64,000 nt of DNA from Diabrotica undecimpunctata. Its lineage: Eukaryota > Arthropoda > Insecta > Coleoptera > Chrysomelidae. Position numbers and translations under genes: made by a program. Below are positions 33,697 to 44,917 of the stretch, in pieces; position 1 is the stretch's first letter, and each line of letters starts with the position of its first letter. The DNA lies in contig NC_092810.1 of the NCBI RefSeq assembly GCF_040954645.1, forward strand, positions 69,252,660-69,316,659. The letters are read 5' to 3'. The notes below the pieces were generated by a model. That model was not told where the DNA came from, searched no databases, and saw only the letters and a program-made list of their open reading frames with translations.

Positions 33697-34007
33697 ATAT
33701 ACTGGCCTAAATTTTATGACTAACTATTCTGTTTTGTTGTAGAAATTTCGGTGGAAGTCTAGAACCAAAATTATGGTGAATGAGCCCGGCTAAGCTTCTC
33801 GATCTTTCGATGCAAGACAATGCGATCTTTCGATGCTGTTCTCGAATATCAGGATTGCTTATAAAATAACCGAACTTTGATTGAAGAGGGCAGTTAATTC
33901 TGAAGACCCGCGGCCGCGATATTTATTGTTACGCTCGCTTAAATAAATTATGTGTATTATTCGTTTAAATAAATTGATATAAATTATTGTGCCTTTTAAT
34001 GAATTAA
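33686..34007 (+). repeat. right LTR
   Basis: It starts TGTTACGATAA, like the solo LTR at 29070, contains TATAAAATAA near 33860, and shares the CAGTTAATTCTGAAGA block. Its end is set by alignment with the left LTR and by the GATAA duplication; it does not end in CA. Confidence 0.65.
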
Positions 34008-34149
34008 GATAAGAACAAGACATTATAAATTAAATAGACATTGAAATAAAAATCATCACAATATAGTACCTACACTTATTAAAAAATATAAAACAATAAT
34101 ATATAACATAAAACAACTACCTAACTATTGATGCTTTTAATATGGTTTA

Positions 34150-34580
34150 TTAATTTTCTTTTAAGAGAGAATTAAGTTCCACTAGAGTGCAGATCTAGTG
34201 GGAACTACACCGGGCCTCTGGGTATTGACTGCAGACCAACCATCTGGAGTTCAGTCAGAGTGTTGATCTGATAACATCTCCACTAGCCATAGGCTATTCC
34301 ACAGTTCCATACCCGGTCTTGGAGTATTGATCTGAGACAGACCTATCCTTTCCTGTGACTAAGTATTGATTAGTCAGTTTCCGCTCGTCGCCGGACCAAA
34401 TTTAATGTCAATCGGCCCGTTTCATCTCTATTCCTTTGACCCGACCTTTAATGTCTTCGCAGCGTGTGTGTATATATACTCAGTAATTACCGCTTTTTAT
34501 GATGTTAATAAATGTATTTTATTTTCTCGTGTATTAAACAGTGGGTGGCCGAGCCGTACATCCAGGTCATAGCCCCAGGA
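34150..34580. other. GC-richer island, origin unknown
   Basis: It stands out from the AT-rich intron. It opens with a hairpin (AGTTCCACTAGA ... TCTAGTGGGAACT, about 34168-34205) and contains four loose repeats of TATTGATCTGA type between about 34220 and 34375. It could be part of an LTR or another transposon end, but no coding sequence is seen. Confidence 0.4.
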
Positions 34581-36216
34581 TTGGCAGTTTATTTTATTGG
34601 TTTAAATATTACTTTATTTTGTTATTTATTTGTTCGAAATATATTTTTATTTTAATTTAAACCTGCGTTTTTCTGAGTCTGTTGCCTAAAAGAGGTACTC
34701 GTCACAAGGTGTTGTCAAACTAATAAATACAATAGATTCAAAATCAGTATAAAATCACTTTGATAAAGCTTCTAAAAGATACAACCTAAAAAAAGCTGGT
34801 AATGAGTGGTAATTTCAAAACTCAAGGTTCAAAGTTGTAATGGTCAATGGTTGTAATGGAAAAATGTCTGCTTACTCCAGTTCTAACAAATGTCCAACTC
34901 TTATATTTAACAAAAGATTTGGACTTTTAATTATACTATCCACTTCACTACAGATAAAGATACTTAATGCTGTAGGTGGGATGAGTCTATTAATGGTGTA
35001 AACAAGATGGCTTCTTGTCTTGTGGAGTGTATTGAATCATTAAATATTTCACCAAATTTGAAAAAAAAATATTTGGTCAGATAATTATTGTCCATCCCAA
35101 AATCATAATGTGCTACTTTTATATTCAAAACAAATTTGCACAACTTGAGGAAATTAAACACAAATACTTATTAAGGAGATATACACATCTTGAAGCTAAT
35201 TTGGATCATTCTTTAGTAAGGAGGTATTGTAGAAAAAAGACCTTTAAAATTATGATTCCTTGGTTTATATCATAAACACATTTTTATTCAATAACTTTAT
35301 ACTGTGGACTTAAACACAAACTGCTGTAATCTTGTGGCTTCTAAAGATATGCCAGTTATCTCTACAAAGACTATCACTACAAAAAAGTATAAACATCCAT
35401 AAAAATGTTAAAATGGTACCTCGTTTTTCATCCATTTTACAAAAACCTTTAACATTCAGCGTTTGTAAGAATATATGTGTTACAACTTTTCTTATTCTGA
35501 CTTTATACATTTTTATGTTCTATTAAAAAAAGTTGATTTTTTAGTCTCTTTCGTATTCAAGTATATTTGGGAAATAAAATTCTAGTTCTCTCATAAATTT
35601 TATTTTATTTGTAAACAATCTTAGTGGCATCCTGTGGTAAGTCACAATCTTAGTGATATTCTGTAGTAAGTCACAAAGAATTGAAAATTTAGAGCTCATA
35701 AGTCACATCAAAGTCAAAATTTCAAGAAACAAAAAAATTGGAGTAAATGGTTCATACACTAGAATTTTGATCACATAGATAGATCACAAATTAGCATTGG
35801 CATAGTGCCATTATTGATGAATACTTATTATATATTAGAACTTAAACTATAATACATTTTACACTATAGGTATCTAAAAGGTAAGTGATGAAAAAACAGG
35901 TAAATTCCTTAGGAACAAATGCACATGTTCTATGGATCCATGGAAGATGTAGTAGTAAATGTAGTAGTTTATAATTAATTTATTAAATTATAATATATAT
36001 TGGAAAGGTCTTTGATACTAGTCGTATTATTTATGCCAGTTGGTTACTCTTTAAATATGTATCATCTTCAACATACATCTTTTATTGTAATATTGATAAT
36101 TGAATACACATATTAAAAAGCAACACATATTTGAATATAATTATGTTTATATATTCTGTTTTTAATGGATCAATTTTTAATCAAGGTATTTTAAAAAAGG
36201 AATAAAGGATACTAAC
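34581..36216 (-). other. intron 1 of the zinc-finger gene, no gene recognised
   Basis: AT-rich DNA. A two-unit tandem repeat of about 30 bp (AATCTTAGTG ... AAGTCAC) lies at 35618-35676. Short open frames near 35310-35526 have no recognisable motif. Confidence 0.5.
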
Positions 36217-36420
36217 TTGAGCTTTCTGAACTCTGTCATTGAAGCTCCACGTCTTTTCTACCATATCATAACAATCATGGCAAACACAAGTTGGAAAACT
36301 ATCACCAGCAGACACTTTTATTTGAAACAACTGAAATATTTTTGAGCAAAAACCAGTATCTTCCAGAATAGGAACTTGGCTGGAAGGGCATTCTGCACAA
36401 AGACGGCACCTAGAATCCAT
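36217..36420 (-). CDS. ZAD-C2H2 zinc-finger gene, exon 1 (ZAD domain)
   Basis: The ATG at 36420 opens 68 codons ending at the donor AGCTCAA|GTTAGT (36217/36216), phase 0. The product is a ZAD domain: CRLC at residues 5-8, then FPTCVCHDC supplying the second cysteine pair, in the typical C2-C2 arrangement, followed by the helix SFNDRVQKAQ. ZAD domains of insect zinc-finger proteins mediate dimerisation, usually at the N-terminus before a linker and C2H2 fingers, exactly as seen in exons 2 to 4. Start choice: it is the only ATG before the first cysteines. The gene runs leftward. Confidence 0.88.
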
Positions 36421-36717
36421 TATGTCACAGACGCTAAAACGTCTTTAGTTTATTAAGACATTTTATTAGTATTAAAGGGAAAATTATTGTCTTAACAAAA
36501 AATTATTTATTTTTCATGTTCTATCTATCTTTGTAAACAAAAATATTCAGACATTACTACTGTCACTGTCAAATGTGTCACAGTTAAATTATGTGATTAT
36601 GATAGAGATGGGCAATTTTCTGATCTTGAAATATAGAAACATTATTTAAAAAAGAATAGTTAGCCAACGAAATGCATAAATTTGTTGGATTCTAATTGAG
36701 AATTGAGACAGTCACTA

Positions 36718-36810
36718 TAGTCGGTTCGCTAATCCCAGTCCGAACTGTCTAGTGAATTTAGTAATTATTTTTTGCGAAGTTAGTTACTCTTTGACGTATT
36801 TCATTAGAGT
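36718..36810 (+). repeat. dispersed repeat R, copy 1
   Basis: TCGGTTCGCTAATCCCAGTC and the following GTCTAGTGAATTTAGTAATT also occur at 51572-51650 and 61325-61410. The family has no visible coding capacity and is often broken by other insertions. Confidence 0.8.
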
Positions 36811-37228
36811 ATTTCATCGAACTTTTTCTGCAAACTATACCACAGAACAAATGATAATCAGAATGCCCACTCTCAGATGCCGCTTTTGAAGTTTTCATTT
36901 CATTTCATTTTAGACGGAACTCGATGACGGAAACTCGAATTGAGAAATTTGTGACAAGCTACAGCAGAACTGTAATTTAAATTTTTAGAGATTAATAATT
37001 TAGTACATTTGAAATAATTTAATATATTCTTCAACTAAAAGTACGAATTAAATAGTGCATATTATGTCTGTAGTTGCCGTAAATAAATTAAACCAGGTTA
37101 ATTTGTCTATGCACACCAGATAAAATGTCACTGAACAGCACTGGTTCCGACTAAAACTACCATGGACTAAAACATATAGCTGACTCCGTCTGGGCGAACG
37201 AGATGCGCGTACTTATTTTTTCAAGCAG

Positions 37229-38171
37229 GGCCCTGATTCTAATTGAGATTTCGACTCAAAACATGTCGAAATTAATATGGCGACGTCGAAATGCGACTTT
37301 GCAAACCTTGTGGATTTCAGCTGAACTAACCAAACGACGTCACTAATTTTCGATTTATCGAAATTAATTTCAACTTCAAGAAAGTGGTTGAAATTTCATT
37401 TCGAGTCGAAATTAATCTGACATGACTGGCTGGACTGGGAGAACGGAGAAGTGAACTTAGGTTCAGTTTAGGTAGGCGGTGTTGTGTTTTGATCCTTGCA
37501 AGGAAAACTGAGGCACAAAGTATTAATATGGCTATATTTTACGGACATTTGCTAGTTTTGGAGGAATTAGAGAGGATAGATATCCGATGCTCACAACGGA
37601 GGATAAGAAGAATGTTACGGGATACTCAAAATTCTTTTTCACTAAGTGATGCTCAATTTAGGCAGCAATTCCGGCTTAATAAACAAGCTACAAATTATTT
37701 AATAAGGGTATTAGAACCATATTTGGAAGAAGGTGTTTATGCCTCTAGGATACCCAAAATGTTTAGAGTTAGTATTACTAAGCTGCAGTAAATTTAAAAA
37801 TATATTAGAATATAACCACTAAATCAAATCTTAGTGGTTATAACTTACGAATCTTCCACATCGCCTTTTTTTTTCTTGCCATCTTTTCTTTCAATTCAAA
37901 ATATAATTGAGAATGGCCAATATTTATGATTTAACAACTCAAACAAGAAAAAGGACGTTCACGTAACGTAAACAAAACATTCAACAAGCGTAGTGCAACG
38001 TGCAGCCAATAAACAACAGGGCCAACCCAAATTTTCAGCAGTGTCAAAATGATAAAGTAAATATCCCCAGTTTTAACTACAATCGAAATGAATGAGAATC
38101 GCTAGCGATTGCGACTGTCATGGCGTAGTCGCTTTTAAATTTCGACATCGAAATGAAATAGAATCAGGACC
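37229..38171 (+). mobile_element. non-autonomous PIF/Harbinger derivative
   Basis: Terminal inverted repeats start GGCCCTGATTCTAATT on the left and GGTCCTGATTCTATTT on the right (reverse-complemented), with further TTTCGA-rich similarity inside. CAG stands on both sides (37226-37228, 38172-38174) as a 3-bp duplication. The interior has only the first part of a transposase. Confidence 0.7.
37528..37791 (+). pseudogene. Harbinger transposase N-terminal fragment
   Basis: From the ATG at 37528 the protein reads LEELERIDIR, LSDAQFRQQFRLNKQATNYL and LEPYLEEG. This resembles the start of HARBI1-like nucleases, whose later part holds the DDE residues. The frame stops at 37791 just after the expected position of the family's next conserved helix. 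The catalytic domain is missing. Confidence 0.65.
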
Positions 38172-38314
38172 CAGAGTGGACATTCTGATTGTTTATTATT
38201 CTGTGCTTATACTAGTATTCTATGATTCCTATCAGAAGCTATTTTTGGAAGACTCAGAATTTTACTGCGTTCGACGTTGGAAATTTGTACGGGAGTGAAT
38301 CGGAAAAATCATTA

Positions 38315-38480
38315 CAGTCGGAAAAATAAAAGATTACCCATAAACGATCATATCAATCACTTATTTTGTATTTGCTGTCTTTTTCTATAACAAACATTTG
38401 TTATTTATAGAAAAAGACAGCAAATACAAAATAAGTGATTGATATGATCCTTCATGGGTAATCTTTCATTTTTCCGGCTG
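38315..38480. mobile_element. hairpin (fold-back) MITE
   Basis: Two arms of about 76 bp are almost perfect inverted copies; the inner 45 bp (38346-38390 against 38405-38449) have no mismatch. The spacer is 14 bp. The termini read CAGTCGGAAAAAT and, reverse-complemented, CAGCCGGAAAAAT, and TA flanks both ends. This fits a Tc1/mariner-type MITE. Confidence 0.85.
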
Positions 38481-38682
38481 TACATATCATAGTATATACC
38501 CCCCCTTTCTTTATGTACTATGTTCTTCAACTTCAATTCTTCCACTGCACATGCGTCTCATACCCCCACCTAGAGTGACTGTAGCGCCGCCGCCATTACG
38601 TATGACTGGAATCGTCCAAACAAACTTCCCCGCTGCCCTATCTCTCTTGCACTACTATTTCTTTATGTACTATGGTACATAT

Positions 38683-38994
38683 GTAAGATATAGGTAAGAG
38701 AGAGACAGAAGATATATTTTTTCTCTTTCTCTCTCGAGAATACATGACCGAGAACTCTCAATTTTGAAATACATTACTGTTATGTCTTATAGGCAAATGT
38801 TTTCCGTGTTTAGTTCATACGCTGGTATATGTAAGTTCGAATCCCAATTCGAATTTCCTTTTTTATTTTTGAAATATTTAAAAATCCTATCTTAATCTTA
38901 TTAAATATATCTAATATACGCAAAAATGCGAAATTTTAGAATAAAATGAAAATTTACAACATAATCCGAGTTGTTGGTTTTTTATTTTTATCTT
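38683..38994 (+). repeat. SINE-like tandem unit 1
   Basis: It begins GGTAAGAGAGAGACAGAAGA and ends near GAGTTGTTGGTTTTTTATTT. Inside, TTAGTTCATACGCTGG resembles a Pol III A box and GTTCGAATCCC a B box, followed by a T-run. A second unit lies at 39078-39372. Confidence 0.6.
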
Positions 38995-39077
38995 CCACAG
39001 ACATTTTTTGAAGTTATACTTCTATACGCGCGTTCGACGTTGGAAATTTGTACAGGAGTGAATCGGCAAAATCATTA

Positions 39078-39372
39078 CATACGTAAAATATAGGTAAGAG
39101 AGAGACAGAAGATATATTTTCTCTCTCTTTCTCTCTCGAGAATGTATGACCGACAACTCTCAATTTTGAAATACATTACTGTTATGTCTAATAGGCAAAT
39201 TTTTTACGTGTTTAGTTCATACGCTGGTATATGTGAGTTCGAATCTCAATTCGAATTTCCTTTTTTATTTTTGCATATAAATATATGTAATATATGCAAA
39301 AATTCGAAATTTTAACATAAAATGAAAATTTACAACATAATCCGAGTTGTTGGTTTTTTATTTTTATCTTGG
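39078..39372 (+). repeat. SINE-like tandem unit 2
   Basis: It is a close copy of 38683-38994, with the same A-box and B-box-like words (TTAGTTCATACGCTGG, GTTCGAATCTC). A third partial unit, only the GGTAAGAGAGAGACAG ... CTCTCTCGAGAA part, lies at 39404-39454. Confidence 0.6.
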
Positions 39373-39765
39373 TTTCTTTTGACTGTGGACTTAATCCATT
39401 AGCTAGGTAAGAGAGAGACAGAAGATATATTTTTTCTCTCTTTCTCTCTCGAGAATAAAAATGTCCCTTTTGTAAATATATTTAATACATAATTATTAAT
39501 ATTATCATTATATTTTTATTAATATTATTATCATGGTAAATTAAACATATGCGTAAGTAAGTTATGTATATTGTCATTTTTAAATACTTGTGAATATTGA
39601 ATTTTAATTTGTATTGTATTATCACATTGAATTATGTTGCAGTGTATTGTATTGTATTTTTATATTAATAACAAAATAAACAATGAATTTTACTGCAGAG
39701 TATGTGTAAAAAATATTTTTTACATTCAACTTCTTTCATACATATATGAAAATAAAAATATACAT

Positions 39766-40012
39766 TTTCATTAAAATATTGATTCAATCCTTCATTTACT
39801 ATACTCCTATTACAGGTCAAATGTTGTTTATATACAGCAAACGATTCACTATATATCTATATACCTAATTCTGTTTCTCTTTCTGCTCTCTCTTACCTAT
39901 AGCATTACATATGTAATCCTTGTGCAGATTGACTCCCATATAAATTTGTAACGGCTAACGCGTGTATAGAAGTATAACTTCTACCGGCAGTCCCTCTGGA
40001 CTGCCACACCGA
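39766..40012 (-). repeat. inverted repeat partner, left copy
   Basis: It is inverted relative to 44918-45160 with high similarity over about 245 bp. The inner end reads GGCAGTCCCTCTGGACTGCC, a short hairpin, next to GTATAGAAGTATAACTTCTA. The sequence at 39003-39100 is a diverged relative. Confidence 0.8.
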
Positions 40013-40249
40013 TTTTTTTTATCTAACGTACTTTATTATGTGGATTATATAACACAATATTGAGTAAGTTTTGTGATTAGATATCATTTGAAATATTGCT
40101 TATTCAGCATTATTATCATCACTTTTAAAAAAATAATAAATTAACTGCAAAATATTAAACGTTTATTGAAAATATTCTGAAGAAACTCAAGACAAATGCT
40201 ACCAAAAATTTTAAGTTGGTTGCCTACATTTGACGCAACTAAATGATAT
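40013..40249 (+). repeat. dispersed repeat copy carrying the gypsy insertion
   Basis: ACTTTATTATGTGGATTATA and the following 220 bp match 61600-61830, which continues without interruption where the gypsy element sits here. The ATAT at 40246-40249 is one half of the target duplication. Confidence 0.85.
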
Positions 40250-43200
40250 TGTGGTCTGTTTGCGGGAAAGCAAAGTAGTCTGGGCACACTTTAAACTGTT
40301 TTATTGATTTATTAACAATAAACTACATACTAAAAACAAGTAAGAAAACTGTAAGAGTTTTTTTCGTTGTTACCTCGTGGTGTGATCGTGTTCTGACAGA
40401 CAACAGCTGGCTCTGATCTCCTTCTCTTTTCTCCGTCGACTTTCCGTCACTTCGGTAGCACAGTCAACCCATGTGTGGCTGGAGGTTAACTGTCAATCTG
40501 CCACAGGGCTGCCCTCCAGTGACGAACCTGCTGGTTTCGAACGGCTGTGTTGACCTGTGTTGCTCATCAGACGGTTGGCATATGCATGTTCTTCCTGCAC
40601 CTGTTGTTGGGCCATTGGAATATATGCTGGTTTGAGTCGGTCCATGAAAATTCGCTGAGGAACATTTTGGACATCCACATTTAAAAACTTATCACTTCGT
40701 TCTAACACTCTAAACGGGCCGGTATAGGGAGGTTTAAAAGGAGACTTTACTTTATCGGTCCGCACAAACACATGACTCGCAGTCTGTAGATCCGGATGGA
40801 CAAAGACAGTGCGGGCTGAGTGGTTGCTCGTCGGTACAAGACGCAATGCTGTTATGGTCTCACTTAGTCGTTGGACAAAACTATGCTCGTCGAGTGTACC
40901 AGCACTAGGGACAAGTAGCTGTCCAGGGAGACTCACGGGGGTACTATACACTAACTCGGAGGCTGTACATGCAAGGTCTTGTTTGAAAGTGTTTCGAAGG
41001 CTTAGCATGACCAGAGGGAGGGCTTTAACCCACGATACTGTGTCCGCAGCGATGATAGCAGTCCAATTTTGGCACGTTGACATTGGATGCACTCTCGTGA
41101 CCACTGCTTGACTTGGCGATTCATGTTATGCCCTGGGCATGTATATGTAGCAGCATGCCCTGGGTGGGACTGCGTGTGGAACTTCAGGAAAACATCTCTT
41201 TGGAACACAGCTGGCACATAAACTCGTATACGACCATGTTGGACTGAACAATAAATAGGTCGCTGGCTATCTGGTAGAACTATGCGTTGAAGTTGTAAGG
41301 AACTGGCAGGATCGTTCAGAGTCTGTTGAAGGCTCTCATCTGTAGTCTGAGCTTCGGATAGCCGGTCATAGTCAATGGTAATGGGTGTTGTGAGCGTCTA
41401 CTTTAGGTCGAGAGATAATCGGCAACGATATTGGCTGCTCCCTGTATATGTCGAATATCGGTCGAGAATTGGCCAATAAATTCTAGTTGACGTATCTGTC
41501 GTGGAGACTGCCGCTCATGGCGCTGTTGGAAGGCAAACGTTAAAGGCTTGTGATCAGTATAAATGGTAAACGACATGCCCTCAAGAAAATGGCGGAAGTG
41601 ATGTGTGCCACTGAATATAGCAAGCAACTCTCGGTCATAAGTGCTGTAGTTTCGCTCTCTCCTAGAAAGCTTTCGAAAGAAGAAAGCGATGGGCTGTAGT
41701 TGTTCACCTATAAGCTGTTGCAAAACACCGCCGATGGCAGCATCTAAGGCATCAACTGACATGTTCAATTGGGCATTTGGTGCTGGAAAGACCAATTCAG
41801 TCGACGCGGCCAAGAGTTCTTTGACCTTGGTAAAAGCTGCTGCAGCTGCTGGTGTTACTGTTAGTTCTTGCTGCTTTTTCTTTTGCTGAGACAATAACTA
41901 CGTTAGTGGCATTAGCTCATTGGCAGCATTAGGTAACCAACGTCTGTAGAAATGTAGCATACCCATAAATCGTCATAGCTGTCGATAGGTCGTAGGTTGT
42001 AGAAACTTGCGAATCGCGCTAACTTTAGCCGGCAATGGACGAACGCCAGTTGGGGATACCGTGGCACCCAGAGAGTTTACTTCACGTTTACGGAATTTTG
42101 ATTTATCCTTGTTGATTTGGAGTCCATTTGCTTCCAGAATCCGAAGTACTGATGCCAGGTGTTGCTCATGCTCAGTCTCAGTCTCCGAGGCAACCAAAAT
42201 ATCGTCAATGTATACATACACATATGAGCACTCTCGAAAAAGGTGATCGAGGTATCTCTGGAACGTCTGGGCAGCATTTCGCAAACCGAACGGCATTCGG
42301 AGGAACTCGTACAGCCCAAAGAGGGTTATTACAGCCGTCTTTTGGACATCCTTCGGGTGGACTGGAATTTGGTAAAAAGCACGTATCAAATCGATGCAAG
42401 AGAAAATTTTCTTACCATGTAGCTGGTTAGCAAAATCCTGGATGTGCGGTATCGGGTAGCGATCTGGGTTCGTCATGGCATTTAAACGGCAGAAATCTCC
42501 ACAGGCACGCCATCGTCCATTGGACTCCTGAACTAACTGAAGCGGACTGCTTCACTGCGAATTCTGCTCGTGCAACTTGAAGACGGTCTGGTGGAAGTCT
42601 TCGTGGTTTAGAGAAAACTGGTGTACCTCGAGTCTCAATATAGTTCTGGACTCGTCCAGTATCCTCTGGTATAGCTACAGTTGGACGATCATAAGGATGG
42701 GCAGTGGATAAGCCTACTTCTGGCACCCTAACACGACGAGACACACAGGTAATACTGCTTGACATACTTGGACTTACTAGTCGTTTGTTTCTCATGTCTA
42801 CACTAATGCCATGGTACGTCAGAAAATCGGCTCCTAGTATGGGTGTGGTGACATCTGCGACTACAAATGTCCATGTTACAGGTTGGCCTAGACCAAGGTT
42901 TAGTGTGAGCTGTTTCTGACCATATGTTTGGATGCACGATCCGGTAGCAGAATACAGGCATACAGTGCTGGGCTCATTCGCAGTGCAGATTTTACGTGGA
43001 AGCACACTTAGGTCTGCCCCTGTATCAATAAGAAACTGAAGTTGGAGAGCACTATCGGTAATGAAGAGGCGGCGTGGTATGTGAGGGGCTGCGGTTGCCG
43101 CCATTACTGCGCTCGTTGCCCTTCTTCAGCTACAGTTAATCTGTTGGATAAAGCATTCACTTTATCACTTAATGCAGCCACTTTTTTGTGTAAGGTAGAG

Positions 43201-43927
43201 CTTTCGGTAACAACCATGACTGAGAAGCTGGAACACCGGAGGTACGTATCGTACGTATGTAAGAATAGATATAACGCTTCGAACTGAAGGTGGTAGGCGG
43301 TCCAACCAAAAATTTTTGAAAACTTGCGTACTAATGCTATCCATGGCCAAAGCTTGCATTCGATGGAGTAGTTGAGTGGGTTTTAGGTCGCCCAGAGTGA
43401 GTTCCACTAACTTGTTGATCTTTTCATCTGAGCTGGTGCCATACCTATCGAGAAGTCGAGTTTTAGTTGTATATAGGCATTGCCAGCAGTGGGATTCTTT
43501 ACTATGTCTGCTACTTCTATAAGTACTTCACTGTTTAAACTAGTTTAAACAGTATGGTCGAATTTACAGTTGTCAGTTGTGATTTTGGCTTGTCGAAACT
43601 GCGCTTCCAGCCGGAGAAATCATAGTTCTGGTTCAGTGCACTTTGATGCCTACCCGTGCAATTAATGAGTGATCATCGCCTTCGCACGGTGTAATATTCA
43701 TATTGTTTGGCATTGTTTGGTCGGTGTTTGTCATAGTTGTGTATAAAACGTTGTACTTACAGTTTTTTTCTCGGGGTCACCAATGTAGCCTGTTTGCGGG
43801 AAAGCAAAGTAGTCTGGGCACACTTTAAACTGTTTTATTGATTTATTAACAATAAACCACATACTAAAAACAAGTAAGAAAACTGTAAGAGTTCTTTTAG
43901 CAGGAGGTTAACTGTCAATCTGCCACA
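40250..43927 (-). mobile_element. degraded Ty3/gypsy-type LTR retrotransposon
   Basis: The LTRs are at 40250-40505 and 43784-43927. They share TGTTTGCGGGAAAGCAAAGT and end CCACA, and the right one lacks about 110 bp. ATAT flanks both ends (40246-40249, 43928-43931). On the minus strand TGGTGACCCCGAG follows the 5' LTR as a primer-binding site, and a purine-rich GGAGGGCAGCCC precedes the 3' LTR. The coding part is on the minus strand and broken. Confidence 0.9.
40493..43407 (-). pseudogene. gypsy Gag-Pol remnants
   Basis: Minus-strand order: a Gag capsid end (43407-43165, PTQLLHRMQALA, FWLDRLPPSV); protease (43104-42427, FLIDTGADLSVLP, ILGADFL); reverse transcriptase (42476-41973, IPHIQDFANQLHG, FGLYEFLRMPFGLRNAAQTF, YIDDILVA); RNase H (41894-41403, YTDHKPLTFA); integrase zinc-binding part (41217-41002); and integrase C-terminal part (41104-40493, PPYTGPFRVLERS, RLKPAY). 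The integrase catalytic core is absent, apparently deleted, and several frames are broken. It cannot produce a working polyprotein. Confidence 0.88.
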
Positions 43928-43984
43928 ATATAAACTAAATTAGCCTAACTTTTTTATAAAATATTTTTTTATATATAATAGAAA

Positions 43985-44430
43985 CTTAAGGCTGATTTAT
44001 AAACTTTACGTTGGCGTTGGCGCTGGCGTTCGCCGTTGACCTTGGCATAAACTTTCGGTTGGCGTTGGCGTTAAAGATCATTTATAGCCTTACACTTTTG
44101 ATTTGGTATTATTAATTTTTGCTTGAAAATTAATACAATGGAACATGAAAATGCTGGGCCTTTGTTAGGTGCAGTGGCACTTATACACGATACTTTGTAT
44201 TCGAGCAGCACTGAGCCTTCGAAATAAAAGACAAGGTCAATACAAACGGAGGCCCATTAACCAGAACAGAAAGACAAGAGGTAATTTTAAATATTACACA
44301 AATATAAAAAACCGGGATACATAGTAGTTTTTTAAATATACCAGGACGCAAGTTCCAGTATTTGAAAAATTACTGCAAATAGTAAAACCAAAAATAAATG
44401 TAAACTATCGCTCTAATGGAATTTCTAATA
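43985..44430 (+). pseudogene. PIF/Harbinger-like 5' fragment
   Basis: It opens AGGCTGATTTATAAACTTTA with repeated TTGGCG words, a known style of Harbinger terminus; an inverted partial copy lies at about 44070-44095. An ATG at 44139 starts MEHENAGPLLGAVAL and, after a stop, continues RQGQYKRRPIN to a GT donor. A later piece reads PVFEKLLQIVKPKIN (about 44350), like the second exon of such transposases. No catalytic part or right end was found. Confidence 0.45.
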
Positions 44431-44917
44431 TATAGGGAATATAAATAAAATTATTTAACCTCTTTCACTTTATAAACAGGTGGAAATACAAACATAAACA
44501 AATAATTTAAGTCGACTTTACACTACATGATTTTATCATATGACAATATCATATGAGATTTGTTATGATTCCTCGTTTCTATAATGTTTTAAAAAATCGT
44601 GTTTATACACTGAATGATAAATTATGACTTATGATATGAGTGACAATGAGGTTTTATTGATTTTTCTTTTTATTTGTGGTCATAGAGATATAAGACACAG
44701 TATAGGTAATAACTATTAGATTGGAAAATAAATCTTTGTTTGCATTGGCTTCCCGACTTTTAATAATAATACGCCGGCAACAACTGTGTACAGCTAATAG
44801 TAAGAAAAAAAATCAGACGCCTTTGGGCTCGCAGGTGGCTCTTACAAAGAAATAGTGGACGAGGCATATCAAATTTAGTGTTTATATTATACCAAATTAA
44901 AAAAAAGGGTGTGGCAG

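Larger units (their letters stand above)
31001..34007 (+). mobile_element. compact LTR element with Gag-protease-macro ORF
   Basis: The left LTR is 31001-31370 and the right LTR 33686-34007; both start TGTTACG. The flanks are GATAA (30996-31000 and 34008-34012), a 5-bp target duplication. A primer-binding-like TGGTGGCAGAAG follows the left LTR and a purine tract AAGAGGGGGGCAA precedes the right one. The only internal gene is one 750-codon ORF. No reverse transcriptase, RNase H or integrase is present, so it must rely on a partner element. It lies in intron 1 of the zinc-finger gene, in opposite orientation. Confidence 0.82.

Noticed and set aside
38346..38449. Microsatellite or CRISPR-like repeat
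   Set aside because: It is one inverted repeat with a single loop and TA flanks, not an array of direct repeats with spacers.
44500..44660. Repeated ATCATATGA words suggesting a small MITE
   Set aside because: The words are direct and inverted in a mixed way and no consistent ends or target duplication could be found.
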